A DNA stretch of 64,000 bases from Glycine soja (lineage: Eukaryota > Streptophyta > Magnoliopsida > Fabales > Fabaceae). Location of the stretch: positions 18,695,865 through 18,759,864 of the forward strand of contig NC_041005.1 in the NCBI RefSeq assembly GCF_004193775.1. The letters are read 5' to 3'. A model generated the notes under the pieces. The model did no database searches, was not told the origin of the DNA, and worked only from the letters and a program-made list of their open reading frames with translations. Position 1 is the first letter of the stretch. Each line of letters starts with the position of its first letter. Of this stretch, positions 45,259-56,788 are shown piece by piece. A program made the translations under genes and the position numbers.

Positions 45259-45329
45259 CCGGCAATAAGGCGATAACCGTGTTCGTATCGCTGCTGATGT
45301 CGACCTGTTCGGGCCACTAATTCAGCCAT
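45259..45329 (-). pseudogene. Nudix gene coding exon 1
   Basis: ATG at 45329-45327; encodes MAELVARTGRHQQRYEHGYR and onward to ...AG. Donor GTTCGT after ...GCCGG. Ends two bases into a Gly codon completed by exon 2. The start is chosen because family members begin a few residues before ARTGR; an upstream in-frame ATG at 45368 would add 13 Lys/Glu-rich residues. Confidence 0.85.
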
Positions 45330-45830
45330 CACAACAAATTTCTCTCTTTCTTTCTCTTTCGATTTCAATCACAAAATCAAACAATCCTCTTTCCTCATTA
45401 TGATTGATTGATCACAATGCACACGGCCGCACCAGATTCCACCCCATGCGACCTCCGTCCACGACGACGACGCGCAGCATCATCAGTCACCAAACGCAGC
45501 AACGGCACTGTCCCCACGCCATTGTCGTTTAAGGGTTCAATTGTGTCGTTCGTGCAGAGATAGAGAACAGTGAGGTGAAAATGAGAGAGAGGCTTCAATT
45601 GTTGTTTGTTTGGAGTGAGAAACGGACGGAAGGAAGAACATGAAGCGATGGTAACGGATCGGATCGGAACTGCAGTGACCACGTGGATCGTGGTCAGAGC
45701 GTGGGTCCCACTTATAGCGACCTCTCTCTGCTGAACGGACCACTGAATCTCGGTGCGTCGACCTGTAAAGTATAGACACGTGGATGAAAAGAGGTTTTGG
45801 AAGGGTTTTCGTTGGTTGGGGATCAACAGC
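45330..45830 (-). promoter_or_regulatory. 5' untranslated region and promoter of the Nudix gene, with two G-boxes
   Basis: Upstream of the ATG at 45329 the minus strand is purine-rich (GAAAGAGAAAGAAAGAGAG), then GC-rich to about 45830, unlike the AT-rich surroundings. CACGTG occurs at 45680-45685 (inside CCACGTGG) and 45777-45782, 97 bp apart: G-box/ABRE-type cores bound by bZIP and bHLH factors. A TATAAG word at 45717-45712 could serve as TATA box. The open frame here (45826-45398) is a by-product of GC content. Confidence 0.5.
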
Positions 45831-46456
45831 GAGACACGGTAAGCAGGAGATTGCGAAGCCGTGGAAGGGGTCAGCCGTTGGGGGTTTAATTGAATATCAC
45901 GATTTTGTAAGACCCCCTATGTTCTTCAATAACTTCCCCCATTTGATTTTTTTTTTTTTAACAAAAATAATAGTACAAGCAAATGTTTTAAAACTAGAGT
46001 GAGTGATGCTTGCGGATAAATATTGTTTATGAATATTGTTATAAAATATTAAATTTTTTTATCCATATGATTCACGGGATAAATAGAATGTGAGAGAATA
46101 TTTTTGTATTTTGAATTTTTTTATGTTAAAAATTATTGATAAATAAATATAAGGTAACATGAGTAGAATACACATGTACCTATAAGTAAAGTGATATTAC
46201 TCTTATCTATAATCTATAACAATAGGTAATACTTTTACCCTTAAATGTCATAAGAAACTTATACATTATTTTCTCTAAGTTGTAATTTGTAATTTATTCA
46301 AATGAATGAAGCTTGAAAACTGAATAACTATATATTTTTTCATCTTTTGTTATTTTATAACTGCATCCTCCTATTTCTCTTTCTACCTTTATATGTGTAA
46401 TGCTTCAATTGTAATTACAAATTCCAAACCCCCAAAAGAAGTAAAACTCGAAGAAG
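45831..46456. other. AT-rich intergenic DNA
   Basis: No gene recognised between the Nudix promoter and the RAD23 fragment. Confidence 0.4.
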
Positions 46457-46925
46457 ATGAAGATTAACGTCAACACTCTCAAGGAAACTTAGTCGTCCAA
46501 CTTTTACGGTAGTAGTTAAAAAAAAATAGGTATTGTTATATTTGTGTCGAATGACATTGAATATTTACATTTTTCAAAAGATTTTTTTTATTGTTAATTT
46601 CTTTTAGATTAAACCATTTTTTTTAGTTCTCTTGTAATTTTCTCGTTGTAGGAGTTTTGTTTTTAGTTACATTTGTGTCAAATGCTATTGAATATTTTGA
46701 ATTTACAATTTTTTGGAATATTAGTTTTTTTGGGGGACTGTTAATTTTATTGATTGATATTAGATTGCTAATGTGAAGATGAACATAGAGACTGCGCAAG
46801 GTGTTGATGTTTACCTTGTTGCACAACAAATGCTTATTCATTAGGGAAAGGTGCTTAAGGATGCCACAACCCTGGAGGAAAATAAAGTTGTTGAGAATAA
46901 TTTTGTGGTGATCATCTTAAACAAG
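46457..46925 (+). pseudogene. RAD23: RAD23 ubiquitin-like domain fragment
   Basis: RAD23 proteins shuttle ubiquitinated cargo to the proteasome; their N-terminus is a ubiquitin-like domain. ATG 46457 opens MKINVNTLKET and then a TAG. After an intron-like gap with TATTAG, 46764-46925 encodes VKMNIETAQGVDVYLVAQQM then LIH, TAG, GKVLKDATTLEENKVVENNF and VVIILNK, followed by a GTGATG donor. It aligns in order with the RAD23 UBL as I remember it. Two in-frame stops and loss of the ETVADV-containing part make it a pseudogene. No UBA or XPC-binding domain follows. Confidence 0.78.
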
Positions 46926-48179
46926 GTGATGCAATGTTTTGTTTTGGTAGTTGGATTGTTTATGTTCTCTTAATTTTCCAAGAATGAAGGGAGAACTATA
47001 AATATAGACCATGAGATCATATTTAAATGGTCTAGATTGAAAAAAAAAATATATTATGAGATTCGTACTTGTTAATGATTGTATTCGATAAAGTAATTTT
47101 TTAACACTTTTAAGTATCAATATTGTAAACTAATTATTTTATTTAGAAAGAATAATATTCTTTTAAATTTACGATCTCTTATTATACCACTATTTTCTTA
47201 AATAAATAAGTATTACTTAAATATTGTCATTTACTTTTATTTTTAAAATCCCAAACTACCCCATTACTTCTTTTAATTTTATTTTTATACTGAAAAACTT
47301 GAAATTTATTTTTTAAAAGAAATATAAGAATTATTTTTCCAACAATAAAATAAATATACAATAATGATTGTGTTCTCTCTCTTTAATTTATATAAAATAT
47401 AACATAATAGAAATGTGGACACACATACACAACAGCATTTGTATTTTTGATAGTACTAATAATGTTTTTTTTATCAATAGTAACACAACCTTATTATATT
47501 GATAATATCAAAACTCAATAAGTTGATTTTTTTTAATATAAGTAACATTTGAAACTATTGTGGTAGAGTCTTGTGTCCCACCATCTTCAAACCGATAAGT
47601 AATTTTCATGCCATCAATTGATCTTTTTCTTATGTTTCCTTGAAGTAGTGTCAATTTCGTTCAGATATTGTTATTCATACTTATTCAATGACACGTGACA
47701 TATTTAAACATTAAAAAATTATTCTCATAACATTAGTTTCTTCTACTTTCGATCAATTTACTTTTCCACTTAATTCAATGTCTTGAAGATTCACCTTATG
47801 AAAAAAATTAAAATATATTAAGTATTTGAGATTTGATGACAAATTTTAAAGTGTAGGGGTTGTTCTAGGGTCTCATTGTTTCTTTGTCTTTTTGACTTGA
47901 TCTGAAGGTTTGGGTTTAGATGAAGATAAGGGGTCTTTTTTTTTTAGTAGTTTGGGTTTGGGTTGGTTGGGTTTAGGTTGAGCTTGCTCCCCCTGTATCT
48001 ATTGAGATGCAGATCTAGACTCAAGATCGACAAGTTGATCCTGAGTGCCCATCATCTAACCAACCATAAACTACGGCTCCTTCTAGGGCTCCTTCTTGAC
48101 CTTTTTCTTTATATGCTTTTGAGTATACTATGGAAAATTGTCAGCAATCCCCATTTTTCATGACACATCATTACATACA
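46926..48179. other. AT-rich, unassigned
   Basis: No coding region recognised. 47930-47990 is a G/T-rich run (TTTGGGTTTGGGTTGG). The last 100 bp could be ITS1-derived but are too diverged to say. Confidence 0.35.
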
Positions 48180-48333
48180 ATGGCTCTTAGCAATGGATAT
48201 CATATCTTTTGCATTGATGAAGAACGTAGCGAAATGCTATGCTTGGTGTGAATTGTAGAATCCTGTGAACTATCGAGTCTTTGAATGCAAGTTGCATCCG
48301 AAGCCATTAGGCTGAAGGCATGCCTGCCTGACT
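48180..48333 (+). pseudogene. 5.8S rRNA pseudogene
   Basis: Matches plant 5.8S rRNA along nearly its whole length: GATGAAGAACGTAGCGAAAT, CTTGGTGTGAATTG, AGAATCCTGTGAACTATCGA, GTCTTTGAATGCAAGTTGCA and CCGAAGCCATTAGGCTGA. Most differences from the canonical gene are C-to-T or G-to-A, e.g. TCTTTTGCATTGATG where CTCTCGCATCGATG is expected. No flanking 18S or 25S is seen, so it is an isolated relic. Confidence 0.88.
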
Positions 48334-48419
48334 AAGTATTTAGAAATTTTAAAGTGTATATGCTAAATATTTAGAAACCTAGAATAACGCCATATCTATT
48401 ATTATCCACAATTTGCGAG

Positions 48420-48701
48420 ATTAGGAGTGTAAACGGATCGGACCCAATCCACAAACTTTTCCAATTTAATCCAATTGAATTAGATTCTTGTGAATTGAAT
48501 TGGGTCATTGAATTTGATTCGTTTTAGTTTAATGAATCCAAATAAAATTGAATTGGGTGACGAGTTTGGAATTTTGAGTCTAACCAAAATCCAACCCGCA
48601 TACAAATAAATCACTAATATATAAACTCTAAATTAAGTACATCTTATTCTCAAGGTAATAAATTATTCATCTTAAGGTAATACAGTGTTTTATGATTGTG
48701 A

Positions 48702-48764
<63 letters not shown>

Positions 48765-48990
48765 TATTTATCGTATGAATAGTATAATGTTTTATGAATA
48801 CTGATTTTTTAAAATATCCTTACTATTATGTAAAAAAATATCCATTATAAATTTTGAGTTTGAAATTTTTTTAAAATTTTTTCAAGACTTAAAGAGGTGA
48901 CAATTTTTTGAATGCGGCAAAATAAAAAAAATAATCCCAATCAAATTTAATTGAATTGGATTAAAAATTAAACAAAACTAAATTCAATCT
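48420..48990. repeat. hAT-like non-autonomous element with internal (TA)n
   Basis: Left part TAGGAGTGTAAACGGATCGG and right part, reversed, TATAGGTGCAAGTGATTTAG are weak inverted repeats, and both subterminal parts are rich in AATTGAATTGG-type words. A TA run of about 55 bp lies at 48707-48762. The right limit is about 49010, and no target duplication was resolved. A similar left end occurs at 61766. Confidence 0.4.
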
Positions 48991-49729
48991 AAATCACTTG
49001 CACCTATAGGTGAGATATCCTTTTCCATGTGAGATTCATTTTCGTCCATATTATATATTTTGCATGTGGGAAAGTATTGTCAATATATATATATATATAT
49101 AAAAGAATGTAAGATAATAACTCAACAATATTAAAACCTTTGAACCACCTCAATGGAATGAATGATCCTGACTTGCCCTACCAACTCATTTTGGTCGGTC
49201 ATCTTCTTTATTGTAATAGTCTTTCAGTTTTTGCCCTTATAAATGTCTACCTTAAGCAGGGTGAATCTAACTTTATGGACAATCAATTTATCATTTTTCT
49301 GTAAACAAAATTGACAATAACTTAAATTGAGAATCCACCTTATGAATAGCATTCATATTCGTTCATTCACAAATCCTATTTATGTTTTCATGCATGTTCA
49401 AAATATACCTGTTAATAAAATTATAAAATTTAGTTTTTATATTGAGATAAATATAGTTAGTTTTTTTATTTCTCAAAATTGTTGAAAGTTTCACTTAAAT
49501 TGAAAATATATCTTACTGGAATAGAAAATACAAACATTGTTTTCTTATTACATTAGAATTTGAAATAGATAATTTAAATTTAATTTGTTAAAGTACATGC
49601 AGAAAAAAAATTGGGTTACAATTGCCAAAGCAAATGCTAGACAAATAGCAATTAATTCTTTTCTATATTGATTTGTATCCAATTTTTATCCTTGCACGTA
49701 TATGATAAATGTTAGAATTAATGTTTCAT
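48991..49729. other. AT-rich, no gene seen
   Basis: Contains a short TA run at 49082-49101. Nothing coding recognised. Confidence 0.4.
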
Positions 49730-50885
49730 GTGAGAGGCATGTGACTTATGTAGGGACTAATAAATAAATAATTAATAATTAAATATTAAATTACAATTGG
49801 GTTAAATATGAGAAGTTTCTAAAGGTAACGACTACTTGATGGAAGTAGTAGTTATAAAAGGGGTTAATACTCACTAATGTGAAATAAAGTTCCCTTCTAA
49901 TGTAGCTCCATGTGGAGCTTGTATGCCTTGGATCTTTTTCATCAATGGAGTCCTTTGCTTCTTGAAGATCAATGGCAGCGAAATGGAAAAGGAAAAAAGA
50001 TGATTGGAGACGCCACTTCAAGGAGAAGATGAGTCAAAAACAAGCTCACCACCATAGGAAGTCATGGATAAGAGCTTGAAGGTAGGAGAAGATGAGTGGA
50101 GGGAGAGGGAGAAAAAGGGGCACCAAATTTATGTCTCAAATGAGGTCTGAACTTTGAAGTGTAATTTCTCAAATGATTAAAGTTGAAAAAATGCACACAC
50201 AAGGTCTCTATTTATAGCCTAAGTGTCACACAAAATTAGAGGGAAATTTAAATTTCTATTCAAATTTCTCTTGAATTTGAATTTGTGGAGTCAAATTTTG
50301 AGCCAAAATTTCACTAATTATGATTAGCGAATTTTAGCTATGGTTCAGCCCTCTAATCCAAGATCAATTCCAAGATTTTCCACTAAGTGTGCTTAGGTGT
50401 CATAAGACATGTAAAACATGAAGGATATGCACAAAATGTTACTATATGATGTGGCAATTGGGTGTAGCAAACAAATGTTCACTTCTCCCTTAGGAAGGTT
50501 CAAAATTTAATTGGATTGGGCTTCTCCCAATTCAATTAAATTTCTCTCCCAACACACACATCAAATAATGCACTTAATGCATGTAAAATTACAAAACTAC
50601 CCCTAATATAAAAACTAGTCTAGGTGCTCTAAAATACAAGGACTGAAAAATCCTACATTACTTGGGTACCCTCCCTACACTATGGAGCCCTAAATACAAG
50701 GCCCAAAAATAATGAAACCTTAATCTAATATGTACAAAGATAAGTGAGTTCATACTTAGCCCATGAGCCAAAAATCTACCCTAAGGCTTATGAGAACCCT
50801 AGGGCCTTCTTCAGTAGCTTTGGCCTCATCTTCTTGGAGTCTTCTATCCAATGCCCTTGGGGGTAGGATTGCATCACCTTCCTGA
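49730..50885 (-). repeat. LTR-like retroelement sequence
   Basis: Reading the minus strand there is a promoter-like GGCTATAAATAGAGACC (TATA box near 50212) in a region rich in TTTGAATTC-type words, typical of legume LTRs. Ends and a partner LTR were not found, so a solo LTR is likely. Confidence 0.4.
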
Positions 50886-52223
50886 CAGAAAAATATTCCC
50901 CCTAATCTCTGGCTACCATCACAAACATAGAGAAATAGAAAGAATAGTCAAGGGAGTCCTTTTCTAATAAATCAGAGTGCATTGGAGAAAAGTCTCACTA
51001 TGGAGAAAGATACGCATTGTTTATCTATTATTTGTGAGAATGATAGATTTCAAGATCATGTTGGTTTCTTATAATTGTTAATCTAGGAAACCCTTAAAAG
51101 TTTTACATGTGTTATCAGATCATGTGTTATGAAACTTCTGATTCTCCAATAATGATTTATTTTCTTCCAATTATTATGAAACCTAATTAAGAAATTTAGA
51201 GATTTTATTTTTCCGCTGCAAATATGATATTTTGTAAATAAATAAAAAAGAAAGATTGTTGATTTTTTCACGAGTAAGTATAATATTGGAGAGCGAAAGA
51301 AAGAAAGTGGGTAGTCATGTACATTGTTTCGTTTCCTTGTACTTTCTTATTTCTTTCATTGTCCCTTTTCCTTGGAACAAAAAGAAGAACTTGCATGAAT
51401 TCTTTGGAATTGCTATCTGCAACCCACTTTTTGTTATTCTCAATCCTTCTTGCTTATTTGTTTTAATATATTATTAAATGTGATTAAAGGATTGAAATTT
51501 TATGTCTTGCAATTAAATTAACGTGAACGTGAATGCTTTAAAATTATCGGTAGCGGTAAATATGTATATGCTATACATTTGCTTCAATGTGATTGAATTT
51601 CTATTATTTTATTGGTTATAATGTGAATGTATGGTATTTGTTTGGCCTGGAATGAAATTAATAAGATGGCTATGAATTGTTAATAGCAATAAGTATGTGT
51701 ATGTCATATATTTGGTTGGAATTAAATGTATAATGAATTTGTTAGTCACCAAAGTGGCCAAATTTATAAGGTTATTTAATTTTAAATTAATGATTATTTA
51801 AATTACTCATAAAATAATGAATGTTAAATTATATGAATATTAGTTTAAGGGTAATTGAAATTCATTGTTATAAGGCATTTATGGATCGTCCAAAGGTTGA
51901 TTAGTTGTTCTTATAATTAATGAATATAATTATAGGCGATTTGTGTGTATCATTAGTTTTATTTATATACCTAAAGGTAATAGGTACTACTAATTGGTGC
52001 ATATTTAATTGCCTAATGATGTTAAGAGTTTTATTAGCATCATTATGTTTGTATATTGTGTGTTGGTGTATCACCCAAAGGAGAACATCAAATATACATT
52101 GATCGTTATCAGAACGAATCATATGTATGACATGTGTTTTATGTCTCAAAACACTTATGTGAATTTTATTATGAAGAGAAAGTCCATTATGAAACTTAGG
52201 AAAAATCTAACAGACTCTGCCTA
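50886..52223. other. AT-rich sequence upstream of a degenerate copia; no LTR resolved
   Basis: No gene. Could include the decayed 5' LTR and leader of the copia element that follows, but I could not match it to sequence downstream of 55640. Confidence 0.35.
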
Positions 52224-55200
52224 ATGTTCACGAGAATGACTGTTGAAGACAATATTAAGACAACTCTCCCTAAGACCGATAATGCTAAAGAGTTTATGAG
52301 GTTAATGGGAGAATGCTCTCAAACAGCTGATAAGTCTCTTGTTAGGACATTAATGAGTACACTAACCACCATGAAGTTTAATGGTTTGCGTACTATGCAT
52401 GAACATGTCATCGAGATGACAAACATTGCAACAAGGCTTAAGACCTTGGGAATGACAGTGAATGAGAACTTCCTTGTTCAGTTTACTTTGAACTCATTAC
52501 CATCTGAGTCTGGCTTGTTCCAAATGAGCTATAACACAATGAAAGATAAATGGAATGTGCATGAATTGCATAGTATGTTAGTTCAGGAAGAAACAGGGCT
52601 TAAGAATCAACGAAGTCACTCAGTCCATTATGTAAGCCACCAAGGGAATCAAGGAGCTGAAAAGAAATTTATGAAGAAGCATGATAAAGGCAAAAGGTCA
52701 TTAAAGATCAATGACGACTCTTTGCAAATCCAGAAGAAGGTATCAAAGGGCAATAATTGTTAATTTTGTGGGAAATTTGGACACTTTCAGAATGATTGCC
52801 TAAAGTGTAAGTCTTGGTTCGAAAAGAAAGGTGAGCTTAATGCTCTTGTATGTTTTGAATCAAACTTAATTGAAGTTCCCCATAATATATTATGGATTGA
52901 TTCTGGATGTACGACTCCTGTTTCTAATACTATATAGAGATTCCTTACAATCCAAACCATAAGCGCAAATGAGAAACTCGTCTTCATGGGGAATAGAGTG
53001 AAAGCTCCAGTGGAAGTAGTCGGGACTTATCGTTTAAAACTCGACACTAGACATCATTTAGATTTAGTGGAAACTCTTTATGTACCTAGTTTATCTAGGA
53101 ATTTAGTTTCATTATCTAAACTTGATGTTATTGGATACTCTTTTAATTTTGGTAATGGATGTTTCAGTTTATTTAAGTATAATCATCTCATCGGTACTGG
53201 TGTTCTTTATGATGGTTTATATCAATTGAAATTAGATGGTTTGTATGCTGAAACCATTTTAACTTTGTATGATAATGTTGGCACTAAACATAGTTTAGTG
53301 AATGAACGATCTGTTTTCTTGTGGCATAAACGTTTAGGTCACATTTCTAGAGAAAGGATGGAAAGATTAATAAAGAATGAAATTCTTCCTGATCTAGATA
53401 TTATTAATCTAAATATTTGTGTGGATTGTATTAAGGGAAAACAAACAAAACATACAAAGAAAGGAACTACAAGAAGCACTCAGCTTCTTGAAATTGTGCA
53501 GACTGATATTTGTGGACCTTTTGATGTTAATTCTTTTGAAAATGAAATTGAAATTTACTTTATCACCTTTACTGATAACTATTCACGTTACGATTATATC
53601 TACTTACTGCATGAGAAATCTTAGGTGGTGGATGCCTTAGAAATTTACTTGAATGAAGTAGAAAGGCGATTAAACAGAAAGGTGAAAGTTATTAGATCTG
53701 ATAGAGGTGGTGAGCATTATGGAAGATACGATGAAACTGGGCAACACCCAGGTCCATTTGCTAAACTCCTTCTAAAACGTAGCATTTGTGTGCAATACAC
53801 AATGCCTGGTACACCACAACAAAATAGTGTATTGGAAAGATGTAATAGAACTTTAATGTATATGGTTAAGAGTATGTTAAGCAATTCAACATGACTTGTA
53901 TCTTTGTGGATGTATGCCTTGAAAACTATCGTGTATTTGTTAAATAGGGTTCCTAGTAAGGCAGTTCCAAAGACACCTTTTGAACTATGGACGAATAAGA
54001 CACCTAGTATAAGGAACCTACATGTTTGGGGTTGCCAGGCAGAAATAAGGGTTTATAATCCACAAGAAAGAAAATTGGATGCAAGAACAATCAATAGATA
54101 TTTCATTGGTTATCAAGAAAAGTCAAAGGGGTATATGCTTTATTGTCCTAATCATAGTATGAGAATTGTTGAAACTGGAAATGCAAGATTCATTGAAAAT
54201 GGTGAAATCAGTGGGAGTACAGTTCCACAAGTTGTCAAAATTAAATAAGTTAGAGTGCAAGTCCCTTTAGCTTGTGCCTCTAGCAGTAAGGTGATTGCTC
54301 CTTTAGTTGTTGTTCAAAAAAATAATAATGAAGAGGAACAACATAATAATGAGCCCATGATACATAATGAACCTATTGTAGAAGAACCACAAGAAGTAGC
54401 ATTAAGGAGGTCTCAAAGAGAAAGGAAATCAACTATTTCAAATGACTATGTGGTATACCTACATGAAACAAAAATAAACTTAAGCATTAATGATAATGAT
54501 CCAGTTTCGTTTTCACAAGCTGTAAGTTGTGATAATTTTGAGAACTGGTTAAATGCCATGAAGGGAAAAATAAATTCCATGGAACATAATGGTGTTTGGG
54601 ACCTTATAGAATTGCTAAAGGGTTGTAAGAGAGTTGGTTGTAAGTGGGTCTTCAAGACTAAATGTGACTCTCATGCCAACTTCGAACGTTACAAGGCTAG
54701 ACTTGTTGTTAAGAGGTTTACTTAGAAAGATAACATTGATTATAAAGAGACATTTTCCCTGGTTTCACGAAAGGATTCTTTCAGGATTATCATGACATTA
54801 GTAGCCTATTATGACTTGGAGCTACATCAGATGGATGTGAAAACTCTCTTTCTTAATGGATATTTAGATGAGAATGTTTATATGGATTAGTCAATGGGGT
54901 TCTCAGTAGAAGGACAGAAACACATGGTGTGCAAATTAAAGAAATCAATATACAATCTTAAGCAAGCTTCTCACCAATGGTATTTGAGGTTTAATGATAC
55001 CATTGTTTCCTTTAGATTTAAGGAAAATACTATTGATTAGTGTATATATCAGAAGGTCAGTGGGAGTAAGGTTATTGTTCTAATCTTGTATGTTGATGAT
55101 ATATTGCTTGCAACTAATGATATTGGTCTTCTTCATGAGACTAAGAAGTTTCTCTCTAGTAACTTTGAAATGAAAGATATTGGTGACAAGCTATGTGACA

Positions 55201-55640
55201 GGGATAGAAATATTCCGTAATAGATCACAAGGATTGTTAAGCTTATCTCAAAAAGCATATATCAATAAAGTACTAGAGAGATTTAGGATGGGAAAGTGTT
55301 GAACATCACCCATTCTAATTTAGAAAGGAGACAAAATTTACACTTGCACGATGTCCTAAAAGATCTGGAACGAAAACAAATGGAAGTAATTCCGTATGCA
55401 TTAGTTGTTGTTGCATCTACCATAGAAGCTGAATTTGTAGCATGTTTTGAGGCTACAATTCAGGCTAATTGGTTGTAGAACTTTATTTCAGGGCTTGGAA
55501 TTGTCGACAGTATTGCTAGGCCACTAAAAATGTATTGTGATAACTCCGTAGCTGTATTTTTTCTAAGAACGATAAATACTCTAAGGGTGCTAAGCATATG
55601 AAATTGAAGTACTTTGTCGCGAAGGAAGAAGTTTAGAAAC
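52224..55640 (+). pseudogene. Degenerate Ty1/copia gag-pol
   Basis: Gag (UBN2 type) from 52224: LMSTLTTMKFNGLRTMHEHV, FTLNSLPSE; zinc knuckle CGKFGHFQNDC interrupted by TAA at its first Cys. Protease-like WIDSGCTTPVSN. Pre-integrase LWHKRLGHIS. Integrase: QTDICGPFDV, RSDRGGEHYG, TPQQNSVLERCNRT. RT: GCKWVFKTK, ERYKARLVVKRFT, QMDVKTLFLNGYLDENVYM, KQASHQW and catalytic YVDD (about 55089). RNase H: only VASTIEAEFVACFEA and CDNSVAVFF remain. At least ten stops or frameshifts, and a deletion before 55395. LTRs not recognisable. Clearly older than the 15756-19926 copia and of a different family. Confidence 0.88.
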
Positions 55641-55671
55641 AAAGAGTGTCAATAGAACATATGTGCACTAT

Positions 55672-55742
55672 ACAACAACCAAGCCTTTTCCACTAAGTGG
55701 AATTGGCTACATAAATCAAATGATGCCAAAATGTTCTACGTG
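55672..55742 (-). repeat. 3'-end fragment of an RTE-type LINE
   Basis: ACAACAACCAAGCCTTTTCC followed by CACTAAGTGG and GGCTACATAAATCAAATGAT. Read on the minus strand, this is the widespread plant LINE/RTE tail ending in a TTG repeat (recalled, not searched). It is inserted at the end of the copia relic. Confidence 0.5.
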
Positions 55743-56757
55743 AATGACAATTATTGACAATAGTTGTCAATCCCAAAAGTCAAAGCAGATCAGCCAACCC
55801 TAAATGCCCAAATCTGTTGTAGAGGGATAGTAGGTGGCAGGATGACAAGTATTCTAAAGTTTTGATATACACATTAAACAATTCAATCTACACACATAAA
55901 TGCTCAACAATTAAAAAAATGAAATTTAAAAAAAAACTAAAAGGTAGAAGAGAACACACAATAGAGAAAGATGAAGGACCTATACTGTAACCTGTTTCAT
56001 GTGCTATACAAATCAAGGTATCTATGACTCAATCTAAACACAATGGATTTGTAATTACTTGGAAACTATAGTGTGGCTATGGAAGAAAGGTGGATTTAGA
56101 AAATAAGCAACTAGTCATAGAATGCAACTTTGATTAAACTTATTTCTTAATGTTGTAACTTTGTCCTTTTGGCTATGTAGTTTGTTTTCAATCCTAGTTG
56201 TGTTACATACATTCATTTAAAAAGATAATCACTAACAATAATTTGCTTTTTAAAAAGTCAAACAATAGTATATCTTTCTCTTAAATATATAGTTTTAATT
56301 AATTTCTCATTTCACATATATATCATTTGACAATTGATATAAAATTTGCAAGGGATTACAGAATGTAAGATTATTTACAATCACTGGAGGAAGAGTGCAA
56401 AGATTTGTTCTAGATGAAAGTCTTTTGCAAATTACCACAATTTGGAGGCTGACCAAGAAATTATATTTGAGTTCCGAGATTCAAAATCTAACTTTTTTCT
56501 ATTATGGATTTGTTAATTGTAATTTAAGTGCATTATACTCTACCAATCTCTCTAAACTTTGTTTAGAGCTTTTTTCTGGTGTATTTTAGCAAAAATGATG
56601 CTGCTTTGGTTTTGTGAACTTATAAGCTAAATACACAATGTAATTTTATAAAATATATGGCATATTTCAATCTTATTAGTTTTGGTTCTCATTTACTAAG
56701 TTTTACACAATTACAACTAAATGTATACAATTATATTATACATTTAATTTTGCAACT
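55743..56757. other. AT-rich, no gene seen
   Basis: No coding signal. A TCTCTTAAATATATAG word at about 56277 could be the 5' end of the candidate Helitron ending at 56788; weak. Confidence 0.35.
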
Positions 56758-56788
56758 TAGCCATGCGTCCACACGGGTACTATACTAG
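56758..56788 (+). mobile_element. Candidate Helitron 3' terminus
   Basis: CCATGCGTCCACACGGG forms a short imperfect hairpin (CCATG/CACGG) and is followed by TACTATACTAG before TT. Plant Helitrons end with a hairpin containing CACGGG and a terminal CTAG (CTRR). No helicase gene is seen and the 5' TC end is unclear. Confidence 0.4.

Larger units (their letters stand above)
28897..45329 (-). pseudogene. Nudix hydrolase gene (plant NUDT12/13/16-like), 4 coding exons, one frameshift
   Basis: Nudix enzymes of this plant group hydrolyse diphosphoinositol polyphosphates or dinucleoside polyphosphates. Exons on the minus strand: 45329-45259, 32904-32796, 29782-29698 and 29154-28897. All introns have GT donors and AG acceptors, and phases agree (71 nt; 109 nt; a third exon that should be 84 nt but is 85; 258 nt). 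Motifs: ARTGRHQQRY at the N-terminus; CVPFRYK; VLMI..GLLFPK; Nudix box GGWENDE...REAIEEAG; C-terminal SKTLQDECSPEGLCKAAMFA and EELESWPEQ. Expected product about 173 aa. One extra A in exon 3 (run at 29760-29763) shifts the frame inside the Nudix box and gives TGA a few codons on. Introns 1 and 2 are swollen by retroelements (12.35 kb and 3.0 kb); intron 3 is 543 bp. The frameshift could be an assembly error; otherwise the gene is recently dead. Confidence 0.85.

Noticed and set aside
45398..45826. Minus-strand open frame of 142 codons upstream of Nudix exon 1
   Set aside because: GC-rich promoter/5' UTR; no similarity seen, and its position fits untranslated sequence.
50886..56000. LTR pair for the 52224-55640 copia relic
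   Set aside because: No matching direct repeats could be found by eye on the two sides.
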